Below, in pieces: positions 8,166 through 17,576 of a stretch of DNA of 64,000 nucleotides (position 1 is the stretch's first letter; the number at the start of each line of letters is the position of its first letter). The stretch lies in contig JACKOV010000002.1 of the NCBI GenBank assembly GCA_024234075.1, positions 496,001 through 560,000 of the forward strand, given 5' to 3'. The notes under the pieces are model-generated. The model searched no databases and was not told the DNA's origin. It worked only from the letters and a program-made list of their open reading frames with translations. The position numbers were made by a program, and so were the translations under genes. The DNA is from Nevskiaceae bacterium. Lineage in GTDB: Bacteria > Pseudomonadota > Gammaproteobacteria > Steroidobacterales > Steroidobacteraceae.

Positions 8166-9713
8166 TCACCAGGGCGCCGGTCTGTAGTCCTTCAGGAACT
8201 GGCCCCAGACATGGGTGCCGGTGTTGAAGCCCGTGAAGATCGGATCGACGATGCGGGCGGCGCCATCCATGATGTCCAGCGGCGGCGCAAACCCGAGTTC
8301 CGCCTTGCGCGCCGCATGCACGGCCGGATCCTCGTCGGTGATCCAGCCGGTATCCACGGCATTCATGTGGATGCCGTCGCGCACGTAGTCGGGGGCGCTG
8401 GTGCGGGTCAGCATGTTGAGGGCCGCCTTCGCCATGTTGGTGTGCGGATGTTTGTCGGTCTTGGTCGTGCGGTAGAACTGCCCTTCCATCGCGCTGACAT
8501 TGACGATGTGCAGGTCGCGGCTGCCGCTGCGCAGCAGCAGCGGCTTCAGGCGGGCATTGAGAATGTAGGGCGCGATCGAGTTCACCAACTGGACTTCGAG
8601 CAGCTCGGGTGTCTCGACTTCGTGCAGTCGCAGGCGCCAGCTGTTGGTCTGGCGCAGATCGACCTGCTGCAGATCCTCGTCGTAGCGCCCCGTCGGAAAA
8701 AGCGCTTCACCCCCGAGGTAGTCTTCGTCGAGATAGCGGCGCTGTGACAGCTCGGCACTGTGCACCAGCCCTTCCGGGTAGCCGCGTATCGTGCCGGCGA
8801 CGAGCGTCGTGCCGGGTGACCCGGGAGCAGGCTGTGTCGCGACGGCCTGACAGAGTCTGTCGTGCTGTGTCAGCGGATTGCGCAGTGGTACGGGCAGGGC
8901 GGTCGATCCCTGCCGTTCGCGCGCCAGCAGATGGCGGAAGAAGCCGGCCGGCCGGCGAACGGTCTGGCAGGCATTGTTGAGGATGAAATCGAGGCGCGGC
9001 AGTTGCTCGCCGAGCCAGCGTGCAAACAGTTCGACGCTCGGAGTATGCCGCAAGTCGAGCCCGTGGATCTGCAGGCGCTCGCGGAAGTCCGCGTAGTCGG
9101 CTTCCTGGGCATAGCGCTCGGCGGCGTCGACGGGAAACCGTGTAGTGACGACGACATGAGCGCCCGCCCGCAGCAGTTTCAGCGCGGCCTGGTAGCCGAT
9201 CTTGACGCGCGCACCGGTGATCAGCGCATATCGACCCTCGAGGTCCGCGGTTTGCCCGCGCTTCGCGTAGTTGAAGTCGCCGCAGTCCCGGCACATCGAA
9301 TCGTAGTAGCGATGCACTTCGCGATAGGGCTGCTTGCAGACGTAGCAGGCACGTGCCGAGCTGAGCAATGGTTGCTCGCGTCCGTCCTGCGCGGCGTCGG
9401 GGGGCGGCAGCCACAGCGGTGCGTAGCTGGCGCTGCGTCGCTGCCGACGCAGTCCGCTCTGCTCGATCGCTTGCTGGTCCTGCTGCTGTGCCGCCGTGCG
9501 CTCGGCACGCCGGAATGCGCGGGCCATCCGCCGCAGGTCGTGCCGGTCTGGTTTGGCAACCAACCCGGAGAGGGTGAGCAGTTCGCGCCGTTCATCCTGG
9601 GTCAGGCGGACGAGCACGCCCCGATCGGCCTCGATGGCCCGCAGCACGCGCAGGCAGGTCTGCAGGTCCCCGTCGCTGAAGGATGAATCGGCAGACGAAT
9701 CGGATGGATTCAT
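8166..9713 (-). CDS. SDR-family protein with N-terminal zinc ribbon
   Basis: A ~515-aa protein. Residues ~1-110 are charged and helical. Around 120-150 there are two cysteine pairs (ACYVCKQPYREVHRYY, then SMCRDCGDFN), a likely zinc ribbon. A Rossmann domain follows (YALITGARVKIGYQAALKLL; LDFILNNACQTVRRP). The usual SDR active-site Tyr-x-x-x-Lys is replaced: after VNVSAMEGQFYR the corresponding stretch reads HPHTNMAKAALNM, with Thr where Tyr is expected. It is therefore either a divergent oxidoreductase or a non-catalytic NAD(P)-binding protein. ATG 9713 (MNPSDSS) is preferred over 9758. No operon partner is evident. Confidence 0.8.
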   Translation of the reverse strand: MNPSDSSADSSFSDGDLQTCLRVLRAIEADRGVLVRLTQDERRELLTLSGLVAKPDRHDLRRMARAFRRAERTAAQQQDQQAIEQSGLRRQRRSASYAPLWLPPPDAAQDGREQPLLSSARACYVCKQPYREVHRYYDSMCRDCGDFNYAKRGQTADLEGRYALITGARVKIGYQAALKLLRAGAHVVVTTRFPVDAAERYAQEADYADFRERLQIHGLDLRHTPSVELFARWLGEQLPRLDFILNNACQTVRRPAGFFRHLLARERQGSTALPVPLRNPLTQHDRLCQAVATQPAPGSPGTTLVAGTIRGYPEGLVHSAELSQRRYLDEDYLGGEALFPTGRYDEDLQQVDLRQTNSWRLRLHEVETPELLEVQLVNSIAPYILNARLKPLLLRSGSRDLHIVNVSAMEGQFYRTTKTDKHPHTNMAKAALNMLTRTSAPDYVRDGIHMNAVDTGWITDEDPAVHAARKAELGFAPPLDIMDGAARIVDPIFTGFNTGTHVWGQFLKDYRPAPW

Positions 9714-9785
9714 TGCGGAATTGTAGAGGAGGCGTCGTCGCGGCGCGGGCGCTTGCATCCACCCCGACCCGGCGGAATAGCGCGC

Positions 9786-10787
9786 TCAGAAAACCTGCTG
9801 ACCGGCCCACCATGCCAGGGCGGCGGCGAAGGCCGAGCACGGTATGGTCAGCAGCCAGGCGACCAGGATGTCCGCGAATACACCCCAGCGCACCGCGTTC
9901 GGGCGGTTGGCCGAGCCCACGCCGAGGATCGCGCCCGTGATGGTGTGGGTGGTGGAGACGGGCACGCCGAGCCCGGTGGCGGTGAACAGCGCGATCGCGC
10001 CGCCGGTCTCGGCGGCAAAGCCGCCGACGGGCCGCAGCTTGGTGATGCGCTGCCCCATGGTCTTGATGATGCGCCAGCCGCCGAACAAAGTGCCGGCGGC
10101 GAGGGCGACATAGCAGGAGACGACCACCCAGGTCGGCAGATGGTCACTCGGTGCCGCACCGGCGCTGATCAGCAGCAGCCAGATGATGCCCATCGTCTTC
10201 TGCGCGTCGTTGCTGCCGTGGCCGATGCTGTATAGCGCGCTGGACAGCAACTGCAGGCGCCGGAACCAGCGGTCGACCGAGCGCGGCGTGCGCCGCAGGC
10301 ATACCCAGGAAATGGCCACGGTCAGCAAGGCGCCCAGAACCAGGCCGATCAGCGGCGAGAGCACGATGAACAGCGCCGTCTTGCCGATGCCGCTGCCGAT
10401 CAGCGGTGCGGTGCCGGCTTTGGCGACCGTGGCGCCGATCAGGCCGCCGATCAGCGCATGCGAGGAGCTCGACGGCAGGCCGTAGTACCAGGTGATCAGG
10501 TTCCAGGTGATCGCGCCGATCAATGCACCGAATATGACGTGGTGGTCGACGACGCTCGGGTCGACGATGCCCTTGCCGACCGTGGTCGCCACGTGCAGTT
10601 CGAAAATCGCGATGGCGATGAAGTTGAAGAACGCCGCCCAGACCACGGCCTGCAGCGGTTTCAGTACGCCGGTGGAGACGACGGTGGCGATGGAGTTGGC
10701 GGCATCGTGAAAGCCGTTGAGAAAATCGAAAGCCAGCGCGAGCAAGACCAGCCCGACCAGCACCGGCAGCAGGATGTCGCCTTCCAT
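9786..10787 (-). CDS. inorganic phosphate transporter, PiT family
   Basis: A 333-aa polytopic membrane protein. The PiT signatures are clear: an N-terminal repeat with FDFLNGFHDAANSIATVVST, a second repeat with SIGHGSNDAQKTMGIIW, and GVPVSTTHTITGAILGVG near the C-terminus. It mediates low-affinity phosphate (or metal-phosphate) symport across the inner membrane. It starts 6 bases after the DUF47 gene, the common PiT-DUF47 pairing. Confidence 0.95.
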   Translation of the reverse strand: MEGDILLPVLVGLVLLALAFDFLNGFHDAANSIATVVSTGVLKPLQAVVWAAFFNFIAIAIFELHVATTVGKGIVDPSVVDHHVIFGALIGAITWNLITWYYGLPSSSSHALIGGLIGATVAKAGTAPLIGSGIGKTALFIVLSPLIGLVLGALLTVAISWVCLRRTPRSVDRWFRRLQLLSSALYSIGHGSNDAQKTMGIIWLLLISAGAAPSDHLPTWVVVSCYVALAAGTLFGGWRIIKTMGQRITKLRPVGGFAAETGGAIALFTATGLGVPVSTTHTITGAILGVGSANRPNAVRWGVFADILVAWLLTIPCSAFAAALAWWAGQQVF

Positions 10788-10793
10788 ATAGGG

Positions 10794-11435
10794 TCAGGCG
10801 TTCTCGAGTACTAGGCTTTCGACGACATTGGCGACGTCCTGGCAGCGGTCGGTCGCGGACTCGAGCTGCTCGTAGACGGCCTTCAGCTTGATCAGCTGGC
10901 GTGTATCCGGCTCGTTGCGAAACAGTTCCGAGATCGCGGCCCGCATGATGCGGTCGGCGTCGGATTCGAGCTCGTCGATTTCATGGCAGATCGCGAGGAT
11001 CTCGGGGGCGTTCGCCATGGCGTCGAGCTTCAGTACGGCCGTGTGCAGGCGCTCGCAGCATTTGCACAGGATGTCCGCGAGCCGCCGGGCGGGCGGCGTC
11101 ACGTCGGTGATGTCGTAGAGGATCATCGACTCGGCCGTGTCCTGGATCAGGTCGAGGATGTCGTCCATCCGCGAGATCAGGCGGTGGATGTCGTCGCGAT
11201 CGAACGGTGTGACGAAGGTCGTGTGCAGCAGCGAGACCGTCTCGTAGGTCACGCGATCGGCCTTGTGTTCGAGCTTTTCGATCAGGTCGCCGTACTTGGT
11301 GCGTGCGATCGGATCGTCGAAATGGGCGAGCAGATCGACGACGGCCGTACCGCCGTCGCGGACGTAGCCCGCATGCTCATTGAAGAGCGCAAAAAACCGC
11401 CCCTCGCGCGGCATCAGCCGCGAAATGAATTTCAT
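10794..11435 (-). CDS. DUF47 (PhoU-like) phosphate transport regulator
   Basis: A 213-aa all-helical protein of the DUF47/YkaA family, related to PhoU. Recognisable parts are the N-terminal LMPREGRFFALFNEHA, EKLEHKADRVTYE, FDRDDIHRLISRMDDILDLI and IDELESDADRIMRAA, each rich in acidic residues that bind metal in this fold. It is the first gene of a two-gene operon with the PiT transporter and probably modulates it. Confidence 0.92.
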   Translation of the reverse strand: MKFISRLMPREGRFFALFNEHAGYVRDGGTAVVDLLAHFDDPIARTKYGDLIEKLEHKADRVTYETVSLLHTTFVTPFDRDDIHRLISRMDDILDLIQDTAESMILYDITDVTPPARRLADILCKCCERLHTAVLKLDAMANAPEILAICHEIDELESDADRIMRAAISELFRNEPDTRQLIKLKAVYEQLESATDRCQDVANVVESLVLENA

Positions 11436-11533
11436 CCCGGCCTCTCGGGTGTCGCTGTCTCAGGCGGACAGGGCGCGATTCTAACCGCTGCGCAGCCGGC
11501 CCGACACAGGAATCCTGCGGTCCCGGAGCACAT

Positions 11534-12499
11534 TTATTCCGGGGTCGCGACCTCCAGGTAGTTGATGACCAGCTGCGCGAACCGTGCTGGCACCTCGAGC
11601 GGTGGATAGTGGCCGACGTCCGGCATGAAGATCTTCGAGACCTGGGCGTTTTCGAGGTAGCCGGCCAGGGTGTCGGCCGCGGCCGGCGGCAGCAGCTCGT
11701 CGCGAGCCCCCCAGATCAATAAAGTTGGGCAATGCACGCGTGCCATCGCGGCCCTGACCTTCTCGTGGTCACGGACGAGGCCGGTCAGGGCCGTGTAGTT
11801 CTTCTCCGGAACACGGCGGTTGATGTCGTAGTACTGCTCGCGAATGCCGGCATCGAGACGCTCCGGAACGCCGCTGAAGTAGTCGAGGAAGGCATTCCAG
11901 AAACGCTGCGACTGGAAGCCGGTTTCGCGTGCCTCGCGCTGCGCGGCTTCGAACTCCGGGGTCGGTGTCAGCTTGGCGTTCTCGACGGGGTCGGAGGGCG
12001 CATTCGACATGATCAGCCGGTGCACGCGCTCGGGATAGGTGGCCGCCAGATACATGCAGGTCGTGCCGCCGCTCGAGACACCGACGCAACTGACGCGATC
12101 GACACCCAGATGATCGAGCAAGCCGGCGACGAACGCGGCCGGCGTCAGCTGCCGGGCTGCCTGGTCCGATATGGAACCCGACAGGCCCAGCGGCGGTGTG
12201 TCGTAGCGGATCACACGGTAGCCGCGTTGTACCAGTACCGGTGCGATGTGGTCCCAGGTGCGCAACGTGCTCTGCGAGCCGTGGATCAGCAGGATCGCCG
12301 GCCCCTTGCCCTCGTCCTTGTGGTAGACCTCGACGCCGCCGATGGTTGCATAGCGTCCCGACTGCGCATCGCCGTACTTGGCGCGCAGTTGCTCGAGGCT
12401 GAGATATGGCTTGGCGGTCGCCGGTTCCGCCGCCAGAGCGGCATGCGGGACGATCGAGGTTGCGAGCAGCGCGAGTGCGCAGGCGCCGAATCGGTTCAT
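11534..12499 (-). CDS. secreted alpha/beta hydrolase
   Basis: A 321-aa hydrolase with a signal peptide (LALLATSIVPHAALAAEP). The fold markers are an oxyanion-side motif LLIHGSQST, the nucleophile elbow CVGVSSGGT (GxSxG, Ser142), an acid-loop candidate LLIWGARDELLPP and the terminal histidine in DVGHYPPLE. The substrate is unknown (ester, lactone or epoxide are all possible). It lies 37 bases downstream of the flavoprotein gene on the same strand, suggesting a two-gene catabolic unit. Confidence 0.88.
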   Translation of the reverse strand: MNRFGACALALLATSIVPHAALAAEPATAKPYLSLEQLRAKYGDAQSGRYATIGGVEVYHKDEGKGPAILLIHGSQSTLRTWDHIAPVLVQRGYRVIRYDTPPLGLSGSISDQAARQLTPAAFVAGLLDHLGVDRVSCVGVSSGGTTCMYLAATYPERVHRLIMSNAPSDPVENAKLTPTPEFEAAQREARETGFQSQRFWNAFLDYFSGVPERLDAGIREQYYDINRRVPEKNYTALTGLVRDHEKVRAAMARVHCPTLLIWGARDELLPPAAADTLAGYLENAQVSKIFMPDVGHYPPLEVPARFAQLVINYLEVATPE

Positions 12500-12536
12500 G
12501 TGGTGTGTCTCTGGCTGACGGGTAATTGCACGATGA

Positions 12537-14063
12537 TCAGGTCGGCAGCAGCCGCGAACCGAGCAGGCGGCCGAAGGTCAGCGACGGTGTGACCATCATG
12601 CCACCCGAGAACGCCTTGCCCTGCAGGGCTCCGGCGCCGAGCAGCTCGCCGGCGGCGTACAGGCCGGGAATCACCGAGCCATCCTCGTGCAATACCCGCA
12701 GCGACTCGTCGACCGCGAGGCCGGCAGCGGAGGTCACGCTCGTCGCCTGGGTCTTGATCGAATAGAACGGCGGCTTGGCGATCGGCAGCGGATGATGCTG
12801 ACGGCCCAGTGGGTCGTTGCCGGTCCGCACGCCGTAGTTGAACATCGTGACCGTGCTTTCGAGACCGGCCGGATCGATGCCGGCGGCTCGCGCCAACTCG
12901 CCGATCGAATCGGCACGCTTGAACCACGGATGCAGATCGAATGCGCCGCGTATGTCTTCGGGTGTGAACCCCTGCAGGACCGGCGGAGCGGCATCGAGGA
13001 TGGCCTGGTCGAAAACGATCCAGCGACGGCCTTGAGTCTGATACAGCAGCGATTGCTCGCGGGCGTCGACACTCGGTATGTCCTCGCGGACGAAGCGACG
13101 GCCCTCGGCGTTGACGTGGATTTCCCAGGGCTGTCGCCGTTGCGGGAAATCCTGCGGGCGGGCGAACAGGCTGGTCGGCTGGTCGTCGGAGGCCAGCACC
13201 AGGCCGTAGTTGGCCATGTAGTTCTCGATGCCGCGCAGCCGCGCGCCGGCGGCGAGGCCGAGCTCGATGCCTCGGCCCTGGCTGTGCCGGTAGGGCATGT
13301 TGATGTATTGCGGGCGGCCCGTCAGCCGCTGGTAAAGCGCCGGAGCAGCCGTATAGCCACCGGTCGCGAGCACCACCGAGCGACCGGTGAACTCCCGCAG
13401 CGTGCCGGTATCGTCGCGGGCGCGCAGACCGCGCACCCGGCCGTCGCGCGCATGCAGCAGCTCGAACACGTCGTGCTTCAGCAGGATGGAAACCAGGCCG
13501 CGCTCGACCGGTGCCTGCACCTCGCGCTGCAGCAGCTTCATGATCGCGCGTCCGCCTTCGGCGGCCCAGTAGTAGCGCGGTTTGCTGTAGGGCTCGTGCG
13601 CCTCGCCGTTGACCGGTTGGCCTGGCAGGGGTTCGAAGCCGCGTGCCATCAGCCAGTCGAAAGTATCGGCGGCGTTGAACACGGCGAGCCGCGCCAGCAT
13701 CGGATCGATGGTGCCGCGCGAGATGCGCTGCAGGTCGTCGTAATGCTCCTGAGCGGTGTCGCTGATGCCGCGAGCCTGCTGCAGGCGGGTGCCGGCGGCG
13801 CTCATCTGGCCGGTCGACACGTGGAGCGTGCCGCCCGTGGTGTCGGCAATGTCGAGCAACAGCACCTTGGCCTTGCGCTGCGCGGCAAAGATGGCCAGCG
13901 GCAGGCCGGCAGTACCCGCTCCGACCACGATGGCATCCCAGCCGCCGCGTGGCACACGGCGCGGATCAGGGGCGCCCAGTACGGGTGCGGCCGCTGTCGC
14001 GCTGGTGATTGCGGTGGCGCCGACGGCCTGGATCAGAGAGCGACGTGACCAGCGTGTATCCAT
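12537..14063 (-). CDS. Tat-exported FAD-binding dehydrogenase (fumarate reductase/ketosteroid dehydrogenase type)
   Basis: A 508-aa flavoprotein. It begins with a twin-arginine signal (WSRRSLIQAVGATAITSATA), then the FAD motif AIVVGAGTAGLPLAIFAAQ. Near the C-terminus GLYAAGELLGAGALQGKAFS and GGMMVTPSLTFGRLLG complete the FAD_binding_2 fold shared by fumarate reductases, flavocytochrome c and 3-ketosteroid dehydrogenases. It should oxidise or reduce a carbon-carbon bond in the periplasm; the exact substrate cannot be stated. It is the first gene of a pair with the secreted hydrolase. Confidence 0.85.
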   Translation of the reverse strand: MDTRWSRRSLIQAVGATAITSATAAAPVLGAPDPRRVPRGGWDAIVVGAGTAGLPLAIFAAQRKAKVLLLDIADTTGGTLHVSTGQMSAAGTRLQQARGISDTAQEHYDDLQRISRGTIDPMLARLAVFNAADTFDWLMARGFEPLPGQPVNGEAHEPYSKPRYYWAAEGGRAIMKLLQREVQAPVERGLVSILLKHDVFELLHARDGRVRGLRARDDTGTLREFTGRSVVLATGGYTAAPALYQRLTGRPQYINMPYRHSQGRGIELGLAAGARLRGIENYMANYGLVLASDDQPTSLFARPQDFPQRRQPWEIHVNAEGRRFVREDIPSVDAREQSLLYQTQGRRWIVFDQAILDAAPPVLQGFTPEDIRGAFDLHPWFKRADSIGELARAAGIDPAGLESTVTMFNYGVRTGNDPLGRQHHPLPIAKPPFYSIKTQATSVTSAAGLAVDESLRVLHEDGSVIPGLYAAGELLGAGALQGKAFSGGMMVTPSLTFGRLLGSRLLPT

Positions 14064-14200
14064 GGTGTGTTCTCCTTCGGTCGGCCGAGATTATCGAAGC
14101 TTGATGCATCCGCCCAGCTTGCCGGGCGTTGCAGTTCGACGTGTCCGTTCCGCGGTGTTCCGGGCTGATCGGCGTGAAGGAATCGTGGCACTACGGCCTG

Positions 14201-15844
14201 CTAGCGGCGCCGCAGGCGCCGCAGCAGCGCGGCTGCGAAGCTGCTGGCCTCGTCCAGTCCGAGCAGCTGCGCCGCGGCGAGATAACCGACGCCGAAGCCG
14301 GATGCGACCAGTGCGGCCTTGGGCAGCGGATGCAGTGATGCGATGAGCCAGGCCAGCAGTGCGCCGATCCCGGCGGCGAACAGGGCCGCGATGAACATTC
14401 GTGCGAGGATCGGCAGGCCGACGCCGACGTGGCCGAGCCGTGCAGCGAGGTGGCGTCGCAGTAGCGTCCATTCGAGCCAGGCGCCGACGGCTGCACCGAG
14501 CGCGAGACCGACGGGCCCGAGCGGCAGGCCTTCGATCCGCATACCCGACCAGAGGCCTGCCGGCAGCAGCCATGAGCCGAGCTGGATGGGCTCGAATTGC
14601 AGCATCAGCATCGTGCCGGCTGCGGCCGACATCAGCACGCGCAGCGCAGCGATTCGTGCCGGCGTGCGGGTGTCGCGCAATGCGTAACAGGCGGACTGGT
14701 AGAGACGGGTGCTGGTCGAGGCCATCATCCCGAGGCTATAGGCGGCCAGAGTCAACCAGACGAGGGTGACGTCAGCGGACTGGAACTGACCGGTCTGGTA
14801 GAGGCCCGCGACCAGGACCGGCCCCAGGAGAACGAAGGCGGCCAGGCTCGGCACGATGAAGAACGCGACGCGGCGGCCGGCGGTGCGCAGCCGCGTGCGC
14901 AATGCATCGGACAGGCCGCCACGCTCGCGTGCCAGCTCGGGGAGTTCCGCCGCGGCGATGCTCATCGCAAACAGGCTGATCGGCAGCACGTACAGCGTCT
15001 GGGCATAGCGCAGCCGCGAGACCGCGCCGACAGCCAGCAGGCTGGCCAGGATCAGATCGGCATACGCGCTGATCTGTACGACCCCGCGGCCGAGGATCGC
15101 CGGTCCTGCATTGCGTACGGCCTCGAGGAACGCGGGCTCGCGGCGCCCGAGGTTCAGGCGGATCTCGCGATCGAGGCGCAGCACCCAGGGCAGCTGGAAC
15201 GCGAACTGGACGAGGCCGCCGAGCAACGCGCCTGTCGCTGCCGCAGTCAGCAGCCGGTCGAGATCGGCATTGCGGAAGCCGAGCAGCGCGGCGATGATCG
15301 CGGCGTTCCATAGCACCGGGGCGAAATACGGCACGAAGAACTGGCGGTGGCTGTTGAGGATGCCTAGCGCCCAGGCCGACAACACCAGCACGCCGGTCAT
15401 CGGAAAGAAGATCCGCGTCACCGTGATCATCAGTTCGCGGCGGTGGCCTTCAAAGCCCGGCGTGAACACGCTGACCAGCAGCGGCGCGAGTGCGATGCCG
15501 GCGAGTGCGATCGCGCCGGCGACCGCGAGCAGCAGCGCGAACATCGCACCGGCGACGCGGCCGGCTTCGCGGCTGCGGCCCTGGCCCAGCAACTCGGCGT
15601 AAACGGGAATGAACGACGCACTGAGCGTGCCCTCGCCGAGCAGGTTCTGGATCGCGTTCGGCAGCCGCAGCCCCGCGCTGAACACGTCGGCATGCAGCCC
15701 GGCGCCGAAGCAGCTCGCGATCACCCGTTCGCGTATCAGCCCGGCGACGCGGCTCAGCAGGATGCCGGCGCCGATCAGCAGCGAGGCGAAGCCGCCGGAG
15801 CGTGCTGGCGCGGTGGTGTTCGGGGTCCGGCCGGGATCGCTCAT
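14201..15844 (-). CDS. murJ: lipid II flippase MurJ (MviN family)
   Basis: A 547-aa polytopic membrane protein of the MOP superfamily that moves lipid II across the inner membrane for peptidoglycan synthesis. The N-terminal stretch LSRVAGLIRERVIASCFGAG, followed by DVFSAGLRLPNAIQNLLGEG and LSASFIPVYAELL, is diagnostic. About 14 hydrophobic segments follow. The rpsT/ribF neighbours often seen with murJ are absent. The Lrp-type regulator ends 6 bases upstream, so the two may share a transcript. Confidence 0.95.
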   Translation of the reverse strand: MSDPGRTPNTTAPARSGGFASLLIGAGILLSRVAGLIRERVIASCFGAGLHADVFSAGLRLPNAIQNLLGEGTLSASFIPVYAELLGQGRSREAGRVAGAMFALLLAVAGAIALAGIALAPLLVSVFTPGFEGHRRELMITVTRIFFPMTGVLVLSAWALGILNSHRQFFVPYFAPVLWNAAIIAALLGFRNADLDRLLTAAATGALLGGLVQFAFQLPWVLRLDREIRLNLGRREPAFLEAVRNAGPAILGRGVVQISAYADLILASLLAVGAVSRLRYAQTLYVLPISLFAMSIAAAELPELARERGGLSDALRTRLRTAGRRVAFFIVPSLAAFVLLGPVLVAGLYQTGQFQSADVTLVWLTLAAYSLGMMASTSTRLYQSACYALRDTRTPARIAALRVLMSAAAGTMLMLQFEPIQLGSWLLPAGLWSGMRIEGLPLGPVGLALGAAVGAWLEWTLLRRHLAARLGHVGVGLPILARMFIAALFAAGIGALLAWLIASLHPLPKAALVASGFGVGYLAAAQLLGLDEASSFAAALLRRLRRR

Positions 15845-15849
15845 GCGAC

Positions 15850-16293
15850 TCAGCGCGGATGGCGGCGCGACAGCAACACCGCGGTCTGGGTGCCGCGTAC
15901 GCCCGGGCAGGCCCGGATCTCGTCGAGAGCCTGGTCGAGCGTCTCCGTGGTACTGGCGCCGACCATCGCGATCAGGTCGAAGTTGCCGCTGACGGTGTAG
16001 AGCGCGGTCAACCCGGCGATCGCCTTGAGGCGGCGTTCCACGCCGACCTGCTGTGCCGGCTCGATCGCGATCATGACGTGGGCTTCGACCTGCCGCGACA
16101 GGGCCTCGGGCGAGAGGCGCACCGTATAGCCGCGGATGATGCCGGCGCGCTCGAGGCGTTCGATGCGGCCCTGCACCGTCGAACGCGCGACGCCGAGCCG
16201 GCGTGCGAGCTGCGCGGTGCTCTGGCGGGCGTCTTGCTGCAGCAGGGTCAGCAGGGCCTGGTCTTCGGCTGTAGATGTCGAATTGACGGTCAT
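15850..16293 (-). CDS. Lrp/AsnC-family transcriptional regulator
   Basis: A 147-aa regulator. The N-terminal winged helix is visible in ALLTLLQQDARQSTAQLARR and RSTVQGRIERLERAGIIRGY. The C-terminal RAM ligand-binding domain follows (AHVMIAIEP ... GLTALYTVSGNFDLIAMVGA). It is divergent from the lysine dehydrogenase gene and probably regulates it in response to lysine or a derivative (inference from arrangement). A perfect inverted repeat begins at its own start codon, consistent with autoregulation. Confidence 0.92.
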   Translation of the reverse strand: MTVNSTSTAEDQALLTLLQQDARQSTAQLARRLGVARSTVQGRIERLERAGIIRGYTVRLSPEALSRQVEAHVMIAIEPAQQVGVERRLKAIAGLTALYTVSGNFDLIAMVGASTTETLDQALDEIRACPGVRGTQTAVLLSRRHPR

Positions 16294-16313
16294 TTTCGTT
16301 ATTTTAACGAAAA
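16293..16313. promoter_or_regulatory. inverted-repeat operator candidate for the Lrp-type regulator
   Basis: TTTTCGTT (16293-16300) and AACGAAAA (16306-16313) form a perfect 8-bp inverted repeat around the 5-base spacer ATTTT, in an AT-rich patch that stands out from its high-GC surroundings. It begins at the first base of the regulator's start codon and lies ~130 bases upstream of the divergent dehydrogenase gene. Lrp-family sites are often such A/T-flanked dyads. Confidence 0.6.
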
Positions 16314-16444
16314 ATAAGATTGATACGTACAGATCAACTCTGCGAATCGACGATATATGGGATCAATATGCGGAGCAGGTAGCCCGACCGGCGGCTTCCG
16401 GCAGCGGCTGGAGCGGCGGGCCCGGGTCATTTGTGGAGGTCAGC

Positions 16445-17572
16445 ATGCATCGCATCCTCGTCGCCGGCGCCGGTCACATCGGCAGCCTCGTCGCGGAACT
16501 GCTCACCGCGACCGACTGCTATCGAGTCACCATCGTCGATCGCGACGAGCTGGCGCTGGCCCGGCTGCGCGACCTGGCGGGGGTGGAGACGCTCTGTGCC
16601 TCGGTCACCGACCACGAGGCCATGGTTGCCGCGATGCACGGCTGCTTCGCGGTGCTCAGTGCCGCGCCTTATGCGGTCACGGGGGCGATTGCGCGGGCCG
16701 CCCACGCCGCCGGGGTGCATTACCTCGATCTCACCGAGGATGTCGCGACCACCCGCCTGGTCAAAGCGCTGGCGAGTGATGCGACCCATGCGCTGATCCC
16801 GCAGTGTGGTCTGGCACCGGGTTTCATTTCCATCGTCGGCATGGAGCTCGCGCGGCGCTTCGATACGCTCGACAGCTTGCGGTTGCGGGTCGGTGCGCTG
16901 CCGCAGTTTCCATCGAATGCGCTCGGCTACAACCTGACGTGGAGCACCGCCGGGGTCATCAACGAGTACTGCCAGCCCTGCGAGGCGATCGTCGATGGCC
17001 GGCGCATGCTGGTGCCACCGCTCGAACAGCTCGAACACTTTGCGCTCGAGGGCGTGCAGTACGAAGCGTTCAATACCTCGGGTGGGCTCGGCACGCTCTG
17101 CGATACGTTGGAGGGCCAGGTCCGTCACCTCAACTACCGCACGATCCGCTATCCGGGGCATCGCGATGCCATGCAGATGCTGCTGCAGGATCTGCGGCTG
17201 GCGGAGCGGCCCGGGTTGCTGGCCGAGCTGCTGGAGCATGCGTTGCCGGAGACACCGCAGGACGTGGTGGTGATTTTCGCGACTGCGACTGGTCGACGCG
17301 GCGGGCGAACCTGGCAGGAGAGCTTCGCGCACCGGGTGCATCCCACGGTGCTTGCCGGGCGCGAGTGGACGGCGATCCAGGTGACCACGGCCAGTTCGAT
17401 CTGCGCGGTGCTCGACCTGCTGGCCGAAGGGCGTTTGCCGGATCGGGGTTTCCTGCGCCAGGAAGACATCCGGCTGGCGGATTTCCTCGGCAATCGCTTC
17501 GGGCGGGTCTATGCGAGTGACGGCGCAAGTGCTGACCTGCCGGGGCTCGCACCGCTGCGAGCCGCGAGCTGA
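16445..17572 (+). CDS. saccharopine dehydrogenase-fold enzyme, probable L-lysine 6-dehydrogenase
   Basis: A 375-aa NAD(P)-dependent enzyme beginning with a Rossmann motif (HRILVAGAGHIGSLVAELL). GVHYLDLTEDVATTRLVK and LIPQCGLAPGFISIVGMELA match the lysine 6-dehydrogenase/saccharopine reductase group. A lysine dehydrogenase would make alpha-aminoadipate semialdehyde (or piperideine-6-carboxylate), which the next gene would oxidise. ATG 16445 follows a GGAGG-like site (TGTGGAGGTCAGC). It is divergent from the Lrp-type gene and 4 bases from the aldehyde dehydrogenase start. A carboxynorspermidine-type dehydrogenase is a less likely alternative. Confidence 0.8.
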   Translation: MHRILVAGAGHIGSLVAELLTATDCYRVTIVDRDELALARLRDLAGVETLCASVTDHEAMVAAMHGCFAVLSAAPYAVTGAIARAAHAAGVHYLDLTEDVATTRLVKALASDATHALIPQCGLAPGFISIVGMELARRFDTLDSLRLRVGALPQFPSNALGYNLTWSTAGVINEYCQPCEAIVDGRRMLVPPLEQLEHFALEGVQYEAFNTSGGLGTLCDTLEGQVRHLNYRTIRYPGHRDAMQMLLQDLRLAERPGLLAELLEHALPETPQDVVVIFATATGRRGGRTWQESFAHRVHPTVLAGREWTAIQVTTASSICAVLDLLAEGRLPDRGFLRQEDIRLADFLGNRFGRVYASDGASADLPGLAPLRAAS

Positions 17573-17576
17573 AGCC

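Noticed and set aside
16320..16357. TTGATA with GATATA as a promoter for the lysine dehydrogenase
   Set aside because: The spacing between the two hexamers is 26 bases, too long for a sigma-70 promoter.
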